64,000 nucleotides of DNA from Liolophura sinensis (taxonomy: Eukaryota > Mollusca > Polyplacophora > Chitonida > Chitonidae), in NCBI RefSeq assembly GCF_032854445.1, contig NC_088306.1, forward strand, positions 5,595,145 through 5,659,144, written 5' to 3'. Shown here piece after piece: positions 33,427 to 43,400 of the stretch. Made by a program: the position numbers and the translations under genes. The notes under the pieces were generated by a model. It did not search any database. It was not told where the DNA came from and worked only from the letters and a program-made list of their open reading frames with translations. Numbering within the stretch: the stretch's first letter is position 1; the number at the start of each line of letters is the position of its first letter.

Positions 33427-36400
33427 TTAAAAACGACGACATCTGCTAAGAAAATTCGCCAGAGCCTGGAAAGTCTTACTTCGGTTCGCTTTAGGATTTA
33501 AAACAGATGCTAACGTAAAATGCCGAAGGCCAATGGAGCGTAAGTCCCGGTAAAGAACACGGCGAGCGTTGGAGTGCCGGGTACACGTAAATAAGAGATG
33601 AGCGATATCATCGTTAATTAGGCATACGTCACATAACCCAGATGGGTGCAGATTCATTCTGAATAAATAGGTATTTGTAGGTACATGTCCAGAAATAAGG
33701 CGGAAAACTAGCGTTTCATCTCGTCGGGAACGTAATGATATTGGCGAATTTAACAAGACAGAACGATTATACTGGTGAAAAAACCTCCCCTTATTAGCTT
33801 CATCCCACTGCCGCTGCCAAATATCCACAAACTTAGGTGCGACATGACTCATGATTTCATTAATGTTTAAGGGCACGTGTATGGATATATCTAAAAAGGA
33901 TGAAGCTCTCTTCGCCAGGGAGTCTGCCATTTCGTTTCCCACAATACCGACATGAGCTGGTACCCAGTCAAAACTCACAGAGACGCCCTGGTAACGAAGA
34001 GCGGTGCATAAATGCAGTATTTCAAACACAAGTGATGAAGAATTATACCAGACATAATTTGACATGGCCTGCAAGGAAGATAAAGAATCGGTAAGTATAA
34101 CAGCCCTGGAAGGTTTTAGGTCGAGGAGAAACTGAAGAGCACAGATGATAGCTGTAAGTTCTGCTGTAAATACTGAGATAAAATTGGATAATCTAAAGGA
34201 TTTGGAATATTTTAACTCTGGGACACAAAAAGCTGCACCAACTCTGTTGCTGTCTGGACACTTGGAGGCATCAGTGTATACCTGCAAGTACTGGGATAGG
34301 CTTGTATGTATATATTCCGTAGCACATAGTAAGGAAACATTCGGATTATCAGATTTTTTTCTATCATCGTTCAGAGTAGTCGAAATGTAGGGAGGTTCTA
34401 GATTCCATGTGGGGAAGTCAGGAACACGGGATGACTGCAAAGCAACATTATCACAATCTAAAGACGAAGATATGTTCTTTGATCTCAAACTAAATGGTAA
34501 CCCAGCATAACTATTTAAGTCATGCAAGTTGTCATAAAAGGAAGGTTCGAGCAAACGAGACGAAGCATTATTAACCGAACATTTGAGCCTGAAAAAGAAC
34601 TTGAGGGTGCGCAGGCGCCGACGGATAGACAATGGCCACTCGTTACAGAATACCTGTAGAACGTTAAGTGGTGTGGTGCGCATACCTCCTGTACATATCC
34701 GCAGCGCTGCACACTGAACAGAATCTAATTTTTCTTTAAGCGTAATGCAAGCAGAATCATAGGCTTCACAACAATAATCAAGTTTGGTACGGATGAGAGA
34801 GCGATATAGCAGTAGTAATGATTTTTTCTCAGCCCCCCAACATTTGCCCGATACACACCTCATTAAATTTAGAACTTTATCACATCTTGCTATCAAATAG
34901 TCAATATGTCTACCCCAAGTAAGCCTATTATCGAATATAACCCCGAGATACTTAAAAGAAGAGGAGATTTTGATCGTCGAGTTATTAAGGGTTAGACAAA
35001 CATTACCAGTATGGCGCCGTGTAAACACAACAGCTTCTGTTTTAACAGAAGAAAACTTAAACCCCCAGTCCCGGCTCCATTTCATTATATCATCTAGACC
35101 TTGCTGAATATGCTTGACACAAGAGGCAAGGGACCTAGAGCAAAACCACATGCATTTATCATCAGCGAAAAGCGTGCAATTTAATTTAGGGGATATGGCA
35201 TTGGGTAAGTCATTTATGGCTACATTAAATAAAGTGGGAGATAAGACACTTCCCTGGGGAACCCCATTCTCCACCGGAACCATGCGAGAATAACTCTGTC
35301 CCACTCGAACTTTAATAAAACGTCCGGACAGGAAATCTTTTAAAAAACCCAACATTTTTCCACCAATGCCAATATTACGCAGCTTAATTAACACCCCAGT
35401 CCTCCAAACCATATCGTACGCTTTTTCTATATCGAGAAACACGGCAAGTAAATAATCTTTATATTTAAAAGAGTGTCTGATGGAGGTTTCTAAATTAACC
35501 ACATGGTCAGTAGTACAACGTTTGTTTCTAAAACCGCTCTGTACTGGACTAAGTATATTGTGTTTCTCCAAAAACCACATCAATCGAGAATTTATCATAC
35601 GCTCCATGACCTTGCAGAGACAGGACGTGAGGGCTATAGGCCTGTACGAAGATGTGAACGAGGGATCCTTACCTGGTTTAGCAACGGGCACAACAATTGC
35701 CGTTTTCCATTTAGCAGGGAGTTTCATACTGGACCAAACGGCATTGTACAGCAATAGTAATATAGTCATACAGTGATATGGCAAATTGTACAACATGGAG
35801 TACGTAATAGTATCCTCACCCGGTGACGAATCCGAACATGAGGATAAGGCCTGCTTTAATTCTAGTAAAGAAAAATCATTGTTAATTGGCATGTCATCAA
35901 AAAGAATATTATTAAAAGGATGCATTTCTTCAATATTTTCCTTATGGGATATAAACTCAGGAGAATAATTGTTTGAACTGGAAACGAAAGAGAAACTGTC
36001 TGCCAAAATATTGGCTTTGTCAATATTAGTAACATAATTACTATTATTATGAACAATAGTTGGGGTGTTATTTGATTTTCTTTTACCTTTAATCGAGTTT
36101 ATTTTATTCCAGACTTCTTTGGTATTTGTATTTTCAGATAAATTCGAACAGTATTGTCGCCAGTGATCTCTCTGAGCTGTTTTAATCACCCGCTGTGCTA
36201 CAGCTTTAGCTCGTTTAAATAAAACAATGTCTTGGTACAGGCGAGTGCGTTTTGCACGATTTTTTAAACGTTTCCGATTTTTTATAGCATTAGAACAATC
36301 GTCGTTCCACCAAGGAACAGGTATTTTACTAGACACCTTACCTGAGGATTTTGGAATGCATTTTTGTGCAGCCACATCAATGGCATTAAGTACATTATCT

Positions 36401-37254
36401 GCAAAAATATCAACATCATTATTATACACATCCTGAGAAAAAGACCTCAAACATTCTTCTTTGTATACATCCCAGTTTGCCCTTTTCACACACCATCTGG
36501 GAGGCTGGCCTACAGGATTCACATGGTGGTCTATATTACAGGTGACTAGAACTGGTAAGTGGTCGCTAGGACAAGGGCTTATGGCATCAACGAACCAATT
36601 AAAAGACAGACCTATATCTGCTGAGCAAAGAGTAAGGTCTAAGTGAGACAGATTACCAGAATGAGGATCTACACGAGTGCCCGTCCCATCATTTAAAACA
36701 CACATTTCATAATCATTAACTAGAGCAGTCATTACCCTTCCATTGAAATTCGTTGTAATGCTACCCCATAAGGGTCCGTAAGCGTTAAAATCCCCACACA
36801 ATATATAAGTGCTATTAATATAAGACATAAGAGTATCAAAATCTTTTCTATCAATACGACTAGAAGGATTGTATATATTAACAACACTTGTGGGTGCACC
36901 AGACCTCGTAGCAATATTAAAACATTGTGCCTCAATACTGTTAAAGGGAGGTAACTTTAGTTCTGAAAAGGATAGGCCGTCTTTTAGAAGCATGGCCAGG
37001 CCCCCTCTCCCGTCTGTATTCCTATCTATTCTACCTATAAAATACCCAGGGTAGGTAAAATCCATATGTGGCTTTAAAAAAGTTTCTTGAAGACATATAA
37101 CATGAGGAGCGGGCTTAAGATTTTGAATATAACACTTGAATTCCTCTCCATGAGCGCCAAGACCGCAAATATTCTGATGTAACATGTTAAAAGTCATTGA
37201 TAATAGAGGTAAAACAAGATAGGAATATATATTTATATTATATAAAGGATACAT
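33427..37254 (-). CDS. Non-LTR ORF2: endonuclease, reverse transcriptase, RNase H, zinc finger (1275 aa)
   Basis: Drives target-primed reverse transcription in the nucleus. Apurinic-type endonuclease at about residues 20-240, with QNICGLG, VICLQET (about 55), CGDFNAYGPLWGS (about 153) and SDHLP (about 228). RT at about 490-790: SYRPIALTSCLCKVMERMI, FLDIEKAYDMVW, GVPQGSVLSPTLF and FADD at about 695. RNase H at about 985-1120, with VYTDASK, ELTAI, ILTDSLSSL and VPAHVGIVGNEMAD. A C-terminal CDVC-H-C type finger at about 1207-1225. All catalytic motifs are present with no internal stop, so the enzyme may be active. The ATG overlaps the stop of the upstream frame (TAATG), a termination-reinitiation arrangement known from other bicistronic non-LTR elements. 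Confidence 0.93.
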   Translation of the reverse strand: MYPLYNINIYSYLVLPLLSMTFNMLHQNICGLGAHGEEFKCYIQNLKPAPHVICLQETFLKPHMDFTYPGYFIGRIDRNTDGRGGLAMLLKDGLSFSELKLPPFNSIEAQCFNIATRSGAPTSVVNIYNPSSRIDRKDFDTLMSYINSTYILCGDFNAYGPLWGSITTNFNGRVMTALVNDYEMCVLNDGTGTRVDPHSGNLSHLDLTLCSADIGLSFNWFVDAISPCPSDHLPVLVTCNIDHHVNPVGQPPRWCVKRANWDVYKEECLRSFSQDVYNNDVDIFADNVLNAIDVAAQKCIPKSSGKVSSKIPVPWWNDDCSNAIKNRKRLKNRAKRTRLYQDIVLFKRAKAVAQRVIKTAQRDHWRQYCSNLSENTNTKEVWNKINSIKGKRKSNNTPTIVHNNSNYVTNIDKANILADSFSFVSSSNNYSPEFISHKENIEEMHPFNNILFDDMPINNDFSLLELKQALSSCSDSSPGEDTITYSMLYNLPYHCMTILLLLYNAVWSSMKLPAKWKTAIVVPVAKPGKDPSFTSSYRPIALTSCLCKVMERMINSRLMWFLEKHNILSPVQSGFRNKRCTTDHVVNLETSIRHSFKYKDYLLAVFLDIEKAYDMVWRTGVLIKLRNIGIGGKMLGFLKDFLSGRFIKVRVGQSYSRMVPVENGVPQGSVLSPTLFNVAINDLPNAISPKLNCTLFADDKCMWFCSRSLASCVKHIQQGLDDIMKWSRDWGFKFSSVKTEAVVFTRRHTGNVCLTLNNSTIKISSSFKYLGVIFDNRLTWGRHIDYLIARCDKVLNLMRCVSGKCWGAEKKSLLLLYRSLIRTKLDYCCEAYDSACITLKEKLDSVQCAALRICTGGMRTTPLNVLQVFCNEWPLSIRRRLRTLKFFFRLKCSVNNASSRLLEPSFYDNLHDLNSYAGLPFSLRSKNISSSLDCDNVALQSSRVPDFPTWNLEPPYISTTLNDDRKKSDNPNVSLLCATEYIHTSLSQYLQVYTDASKCPDSNRVGAAFCVPELKYSKSFRLSNFISVFTAELTAIICALQFLLDLKPSRAVILTDSLSSLQAMSNYVWYNSSSLVFEILHLCTALRYQGVSVSFDWVPAHVGIVGNEMADSLAKRASSFLDISIHVPLNINEIMSHVAPKFVDIWQRQWDEANKGRFFHQYNRSVLLNSPISLRSRRDETLVFRLISGHVPTNTYLFRMNLHPSGLCDVCLINDDIAHLLFTCTRHSNARRVLYRDLRSIGLRHFTLASVLNPKANRSKTFQALANFLSRCRRF

Positions 37255-37451
37255 TATGAATGTTCATCATCCGAGGACACAGTAAATAGAATATTGTTCA
37301 GCCTTTTAAAATCAACAGCCTCAGAGCCAAGACGACTCTGAGCGATGCTAAACACTACTTGTACCAAACTCTTAGGGTCTTCGATTTCGAAGACTTTTAT
37401 TAGTATTTCCGAAAAGATGGCGATAAGCCTTGTGGCCATTGTGAAGGACAT
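37254..37451 (-). CDS. C-terminal part of non-LTR ORF1, in a shifted frame
   Basis: 65 codons open up to the TAATG overlap with ORF2. The frame stays open upstream to about 37550, where the 37493-38476 frame overlaps it. A 7-base C run (37548-37554, minus strand) lies at the point where one extra C would join the two, giving an ORF1 of about 407 residues. I read this as the real C-terminus of ORF1, separated by a one-base loss or a homopolymer sequencing error. Confidence 0.55.
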   Translation of the reverse strand: MSFTMATRLIAIFSEILIKVFEIEDPKSLVQVVFSIAQSRLGSEAVDFKRLNNILFTVSSDDEHS

Positions 37452-37492
37452 ATCGTCTGTCTGAGTGGGTTCACCACGTGGGGTTTGAGTAG

Positions 37493-38476
37493 CTATGGAC
37501 CTAAGGATTGGCTTGACGGGTGTAATCGTAATAGAATGGAGCTGTTCGGGGGGGTATCTACTACCGGCCCTTCTGTTAGAGCTCGCTCATTTGATCCCTC
37601 TGGGTAAATTCTATGGGGGTTATCTTCTTCACGTACTGATTTTAAAGCATCAGCAAAAGAAATTTTCTTGGTAACCTTTATGAACTGCGCTTTACATACC
37701 TGCTTTCTATATGGGCAACCCATATACGCCGAGCTATGGCTCAGGGACCCGCAGTTGACACATTTGGGGCGATCCAGGTTGTGGCATTCATCAAATGTAT
37801 GGGGGCCGCCACATCTTGGGCATCGCTGGCGCCCCCTACATTCCCCTGAAATATGCCCAAAGGACTGACATTTGAAGCAACGTATGGCGGGTGGAACATA
37901 TTGCTTGACAGGAAATATTTCGTAACCGAGAGAAACTTCTTCTGGTAGTGCATCCGAATTAAAATATAGCAACATACATTTGGTTTTAGTTTTTTCCTTC
38001 CCTTTAGTCAGACGCTGTGCTTTCGTTACTTTGTATTTTTTCAGTGCTTGTTGTACTTCTTCTTCAGTGATGTCTTCCCCTAACCCATAAATCACCCCAC
38101 GTGAAAGGGTGATATTGGAGTGCAGCCTGCAGGAGACATCTCTTCCCATCAGCGTTGTTATGCTGAGTGCCTTTTTGACTTGAGTGGCACTATTACAAAC
38201 AATCATTAGGTCTTTACCGTTAATTTTTTTTACTTGTTTTACATTGCCAATTGCTTGTTGTAAACTCTGACCAAATTTAATTGGGTTCCACCCAGTGACA
38301 GGTAAGCCCCCCATAGATGAAATTACAACATTGTTATTGTTATTTCCCTGCTTCTGACCCACCTGCTTTGCTTTCTTCCCTTCCTGGGAGCTTCTATCGG
38401 TTGAAAAATCGCGCGTTCGTTTTGTAGTGGATCGCGTTTCCACGACTTCCATGTCGTCTCCTTCTGCGTCATCCAT
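37493..38476 (-). CDS. Non-LTR ORF1: zinc-knuckle RNA-binding protein (327 aa as read)
   Basis: Binds element RNA to form the transposition particle. Acidic and basic N-terminus (MDDAEGDDMEVVE, TKRTRD), then an RNA-binding-like central part, then three zinc knuckles at about residues 195-265: CFKCQSFGHISGEC, CPRCGGPHTFDEC and CVNCGSLSHSSAYMGC. The last 15 or so residues (after about 37555) probably come from a frameshift; see 37254-37451. Confidence 0.85.
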   Translation of the reverse strand: MDDAEGDDMEVVETRSTTKRTRDFSTDRSSQEGKKAKQVGQKQGNNNNNVVISSMGGLPVTGWNPIKFGQSLQQAIGNVKQVKKINGKDLMIVCNSATQVKKALSITTLMGRDVSCRLHSNITLSRGVIYGLGEDITEEEVQQALKKYKVTKAQRLTKGKEKTKTKCMLLYFNSDALPEEVSLGYEIFPVKQYVPPAIRCFKCQSFGHISGECRGRQRCPRCGGPHTFDECHNLDRPKCVNCGSLSHSSAYMGCPYRKQVCKAQFIKVTKKISFADALKSVREEDNPHRIYPEGSNERALTEGPVVDTPPNSSILLRLHPSSQSLGP

Positions 38477-39041
38477 GGCTGTAACTAATGACTATAGTGG
38501 TGTATGCACAGGGGAGTTATTACAAGACGACAGTTAAAAATAGCAGAAGTTGCTCGGGAGCTGCTCCGAGCCAGGGAGAAAAGACGAAAGGCGCTCTGTT
38601 AGGTGTGGAAGAGACAGTGTAAGTACAGGATTTCCTATCCCACAATTGTACACTATACCTAAAGTATAGTAACTTATAGCCCTATGCTACTATATAATAC
38701 TAACGATATTACTATTATACACTATATATTACTATATACACTATATATTACTATATATACAATCAATTATAGAACTTTTTTTCTATGGATTAACTACATT
38801 TCTAATATCAGATGTGACTGCTTATCAGCCAAAAAAAAACAAAAAAAACAAAAAAAAAAAAAAAACAAAACAAAAAAAAAAAAAATTGTTGCCAAAAAGC
38901 CCAATACTAAGCAACAAAGGTGTATTATTAATTTAGAATTTACAAGACCGAAAGCTATCACAAATAAATCCAAAAAATATCAAATATACAACACTATGAA
39001 AACCACTCTCAATGGACGCCTGTACAAGAAAGGGGGTTAAG
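38477..39041 (-). other. 5' region of the non-LTR element
   Basis: AT-rich, with a TA-repeat stretch at about 38690-38765 and A-rich runs on the plus strand at 38830-38884. A plus-strand ORF here is low complexity and not a gene. Confidence 0.6.
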
Positions 39042-39128
39042 TAGACCTTTGCCTCCTTTACCGCGTCCAGACATATCTATACCTTCTATCGAGCTGAGCA
39101 AGTAGAAACGTAAATAACGTAAATAAAC
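39042..39128 (-). pseudogene. Histone H4 5' fragment (5' UTR and codons 1-11) fused to the retroelement
   Basis: On the minus strand the ATG at 39072-39074 begins MSGRGKGGKGL, the invariant N-terminus of histone H4. The frame leaves H4 after Leu, where Gly-Lys is expected, and runs into element sequence. The 54 bases before the ATG up to the target duplication would be the H4 5' UTR. This is what results if the reverse transcriptase, near the end of the element RNA, switches to an H4 mRNA and copies to its cap. Confidence 0.75.
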
Positions 39129-39133
39129 GTTAT

Positions 39134-40070
39134 AAGCATAACAGGCCCTGTTATATATGTACAGCGCGGACCTGGCTGAAAGCACCGTGTTCAATGCTCT
39201 GTTTATTTAACTGGATGTTCATTGGCTGTTAATTCTGTGTCTAAGAATAGTTGAATCCACCTGGCACGTATATAAGCCGTGTTTTCTGTGCAGAGTGGAG
39301 GTATTTTTGCTGCATCCACTGGGAGCCAGGAGAGTGTGAGACGCTCTCGTATCGAGTCCATTATATTTATATGAGCTGGTGATGCCAGTTTCATTTGGGA
39401 GGACAGATTTTTATGCCGGCACCGTTTGTGTACCACAGTAGTACTGATGTCTGGTTTATGTGAATTTCTGCGGAAGTCACGTTTATTGGTGTTCGGATCA
39501 TTATTATGATTATACAGTGTGGACTGTGTAATTTGTTTAACACGCTGACCTCACCTGACCGACAAGGTCATCAAGGACTCTAAACTGAAGTTTTCAGTTT
39601 TGGCAAGGACGTTCGTTCTGCCACAAGGTGACATTACTCTACGTCTCTGAACGGCTCGTTTGTGAGCTTCTGCGGGAGCTGTGACTGATCTGAAGTGGAT
39701 TATACCTCCATGCCTGTATTTACCCAGTGTTGTGCTCTGCGGGTGTGACGTCATTCAAAGGCTTGACTGTTCCAGTTCTGTGTAACCTGTGTACTGTGTT
39801 CGTGTTCGCTAACCTGGCGAAGTACCTGTCTAGGACAATTTGTGAATTGTGTGTTTATCCCATGGTCTTTACGTTGGATTTCCTGGAATACATTCCTTGG
39901 GATGCAAAGGTGAACTGGAAACTTGTAAAGACCGGTAATACTGATGTGTATGTTGTTGTTGTTGAACTGTCTGTAAAACTGTACGTCTCATTTTATATAT
40001 AAAGCATTGTTAACATTGTAATATTGAGTCACTGAGTCTGTTTTCTGTTGCTGTTTTCAATACCGTAACA
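39134..40070 (+). repeat. 5' LTR, remaining 937 bp
   Basis: Nearly identical to 44238-45175. Holds a TATA box (TATATAAG, 39269-39276). Ends GTAACA just before the primer-binding site. Confidence 0.95.
39269..39276 (+). promoter_or_regulatory. LTR TATA box
   Basis: TATATAAG, repeated at 44373-44380 in the 3' LTR. The nested insertion separates it from the first 66 bp of U3 but leaves this core promoter in place. Confidence 0.6.
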
Positions 40071-40075
40071 GAAAT

Positions 40076-40092
40076 TGGGGGCTCGTCCGGGA
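40076..40092 (+). promoter_or_regulatory. Primer-binding site, tRNA-Pro type
   Basis: TGGGGGCTCGTCCGGGA, 5 bases after the LTR. It agrees with the known tRNA-Pro primer site used by some retroviruses and Ty3/Gypsy elements (from memory). Confidence 0.85.
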
Positions 40093-40198
40093 ACTGATTG
40101 TTTCCTTTTTGTTTTGCACCGGATATTTGAAGTTAAACACAAGTGAGAAGCGATTGCTTAATTTTAACAGTGAATGATTCAGTGGCTAAATATTTACA

Positions 40199-40435
40199 AT
40201 GGGAGATTTTGATCCTAAACAGTTTGTTAATGCGCCCGATCAGGATGTTTTTGAGAGTTTAAAGAAGGAAGACTTGGTTAAGTTAGGGACATTTTTAGGT
40301 TTGTCCATAAAGTCTTCATGGAGGAAAAGAGATATGCAGTATACTTTGTTGAAACATTTAGTGGAGATAGGGAAGTTTGATAGTTCTGCATTATCTGATT
40401 ATGAGTTCGAGGGTCAGTCTGATGCCGAAGTTTAA
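40199..40435 (+). CDS. N-terminal part of Gag, ends at the frame change
   Basis: 78 codons beginning MGDFDPKQFVNAPDQ, the first ATG after the primer-binding site. It ends GTT-TAA at 40430-40435. The downstream Gag/Pol frame is +1: skipping the T at 40433 continues into AAGCAG with plausible charged Gag sequence. Either a one-base insertion or a programmed +1 shift at the stop codon. The Gag/Pol frame has no good start of its own. Confidence 0.7.
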   Translation: MGDFDPKQFVNAPDQDVFESLKKEDLVKLGTFLGLSIKSSWRKRDMQYTLLKHLVEIGKFDSSALSDYEFEGQSDAEV

Positions 40436-43400
40436 GCAGTTTGAGTTAAAGTTGACATTGGAGAAAGAGGAAAGAGAGAGAGAGAAAGAGAGGGAACATG
40501 AGATGGAAAAGTTGAAAATGGAGAAAGAGGAAAGAGAGAAAGAAAGAGAGAGGGAAGTGCAGAGAGAGAGAGAGGAGAGAGAAATGCAAGAAAGAGAGAG
40601 GGAAAGAGAATTGGAGTTTCAAATGAAAAAGTTAGAATTAGAGAGAGATGAGAAACCGGGTCCTTCCGGTAGACAGAATTCAGGATTTGATGTGACCAAA
40701 TACATTCGGTTAGTTCCATCCTTTCAGGAAAAAGAGGTGGATAAGTATTTTCTGCATTTTGAGAAAATTGCAAATAGTTTGAAGTGGCCTAAAGAGTTCT
40801 GGACTATATTATTACAGAGTGTGCTAATTGGAAAGGCCAGGGAAATTTACACTCAATTAAGTGTAGAGAATGCTTCCAATTATGACTATGTGAAAGAGGT
40901 AATTTTGAAGGGTTATGAATTGGTGCCTGAAGCTTACCGCCAGAAATTTCGTAACTATGAAAAAGGTAGAGATCAGACATACGTTGAGTTTGGTCGAGCT
41001 AAGGAGCAGTTGTTTGATCGCTGGTGTACAGCCAAGAAAATAGGCAGGGATTTTGAAAGTTTGCGTCAGCTTGTGCTGGTAGAAGAGTTCAAGCGCTGTA
41101 TTCATAATGATGTAAAGGTGTTCGTGCATGTGCAGAAGGCGAGTACACTTGAAGAGGCAGCCAGTTTAGCTGATGATTATTCCTTGACACATAAGGTTAC
41201 ATACACGGGTAAGCCATTTAATTCATTTACACGTAGAAATACCCAGTCACATGCAACAGGTAGAGGTAGCTCTATACAGAAGAGTTCTACACCAGGCTCC
41301 AATGGTTCTACAGCTCATGGTTCACGTAGTTCAGATTGGAATGGTAGTCCTCGAAATAGGGTCACTTGTAATTTTTGCAAGCGGGTAGGTCACGTGATGA
41401 GTGAATGTTACAAGTTGAAAAGGATACGGGAAGCTCAGAATGAGTCTAAGCCCACAGGTATTTGTGTTGCAATGCACAAAACATTGCCGGAAGTTACATC
41501 AGCAGTTAAAAGCAGATCTGAGTTAGCTGATACGGGATTGGATAAGATTCCCAAATGCTCTATGGATAGCTTCGCTCCGTTTATCAATTCTGGTTCAGTG
41601 TCGCTTAGAAGCGACATGTCTTGTGCTACCCCTATAAAGATATTAAGGGATACTGGGGCATCTCAGTCTCTGTTGTTGATGAATACTCTGCCCTTTTCTG
41701 AAGAGTCGTACTCTGGGGTTCGTGCCCTTATTAGAGGTGTAGAGTCTAGTGACTTTGTCAGTGTTCCCCTTCATGATATTTATTTGTCATCAGATTTGAT
41801 ATCTGGACCTGTCAGGGTAGGCATTAAGCCTTCATTACCTTTTGAGGGTATTCATTTGTTGTTGGGAAATGACTTGGCACATGATAAAGTTACTGTTGAT
41901 CCCTTAATGGTTGATAAGCCTTCTCTGAATTCAGTCACAGAGCCAGTTGAAAGTGAGATAGCGGGTTTATATCCGTCCTGTGTTGTTACAAGAGCTATGT
42001 CTAGAAAAGTCAGTACAGACCAGGGTAGTACTGTTGATTTGAGTGAGACTTTTCTCAACAACATGTTGGATGGAGATTCTTCCAAATTAGACAGCCAGCA
42101 GGAAGTAGATACTAATTTTGTTAGTGGTGATCAGCCATTTTGTAGGACTGAGTTGATTGCTGAACAACACAGTGATCCAAGTATTTCTTGCTTGTTTAAT
42201 GATGCAGCTAAAGATGGTGAATCTTTACCTGACCCATGCTACTACTATGTCAAGTCTGGCATATTGATGCGGCAGTGGAGGCCTCCCGATGTTTCGTTGG
42301 AGGATGAATGGGCAATTAAGCATCAGGTAGTTGTGCCCAAGTCTTATCGTAAAGACATACTGACTATAGCGCATGAAACGCCGTTAGCAGGTCATTTAGG
42401 TGTTAATAAGACCTATCATAAGATTCTCAGTCATTTTTATTGGCCAGGAGTAAGGAAAGATGTTACTGAATTTTGCAGGTCTTGTCATGCATGTCAGTTA
42501 GTGGGGAAACCTAACCAGACAATCCCCAAGGCAGCCTTGAGGCCTATTCCTGCAATTGGTGAGCCATTCAGTAGAATCTTAATAGATTGTGTTGGTCCGC
42601 TACCTAAGACAAAGTCTGGAAATCAGTATATGTTAACCATAATGTGTACTTCAACTCGTTTCCCTGAGGCAATTCCACTAAGGAATATTACTGCCAAGAC
42701 TGTAATTAAGGCTTTAGTTAAGTTCTTCACCATGTTTGGTCTGCCTAAGTCAGTACAGTCAGACCAGGGTTCAAATTTCATGTCTGGTGTGTTCCAACAA
42801 GTTATGCATGAGCTAGGTATTAGCCAGTATAAATCCTCAGCTTATCACCCACAAAGTCAAGGAGCACTAGAGAGATTCCATCACACACTGAAAAGTATGA
42901 TAAGAACTTACTGCTTTGAGACAGGGAAAGATTGGGACGAGGGTGTACCTTTGTTAATGTTTGCTGTAAGAGAGTCTGTACAAGAGTCACTTGGATTTAG
43001 TCCATTTGAGCTTGTGTTTGGCCATACTGTGCGTGGTCCACTACAGTTGTTCAAGGAAAAGTTTGTGTCTGGTGATAGTGACAATGTTAACTTATTACAG
43101 TATGTGTCAAGTTTTCGTACTAAGCTCAACAGAGTATGTGAGTTAGCCAGAGAGAATCTTACAGCTTCTCAGAAGAGGATGAAAACTAAGTATGACAAAG
43201 AGACAGTAAGACGCAGATCTGAAGTTGGTCAGAAGGTATTGGCCTTACTTCCAGTTAGTGGTAAGCCACTTGAAGCTCGTTATTTTGGACCTTATGTAGT
43301 AGACAAGAGGCTAAGTGATCTTAATTATATTATTTTCACTCCTGATCGGCGCAAATCTAGACAACTTTGTCACATTAACATGTTAAAGCCATATGTAGAC

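Larger units (their letters stand above)
32773..39128 (-). mobile_element. Nearly intact I-superfamily (Nimb-like) non-LTR retrotransposon in the 5' LTR
   Basis: About 6.36 kb, minus orientation, between GTTAT duplications (32768-32772 and 39129-39133). Minus-strand order: a histone H4 5' fragment (39042-39128), AT-rich 5' region, ORF1, ORF2, then a 3' region of about 650 bp with long poly-T tracts, ending in a run of about 13 C. ORF2 is open along its whole length. It must be younger than the LTR element it interrupts. Family naming (Nimb) is from general resemblance to mollusc I-type elements. Confidence 0.85.

Noticed and set aside
38684-39040. Plus-strand ORF of 118 residues with a Lys/Gln-rich stretch
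   Set aside because: Low-complexity translation of TA and A runs in the non-LTR 5' region, on the opposite strand to the element genes.
39020-39042. Resemblance of TTTCTTGTACA to a cloning-vector recombination site
   Set aside because: Only about 12 bases match and surrounding sequence does not; more likely chance than vector contamination.
39203-39436. Minus-strand 77-aa ORF and plus-strand 91-aa ORF found twice
   Set aside because: They are duplicated only because they lie in the two LTRs; no coding features.
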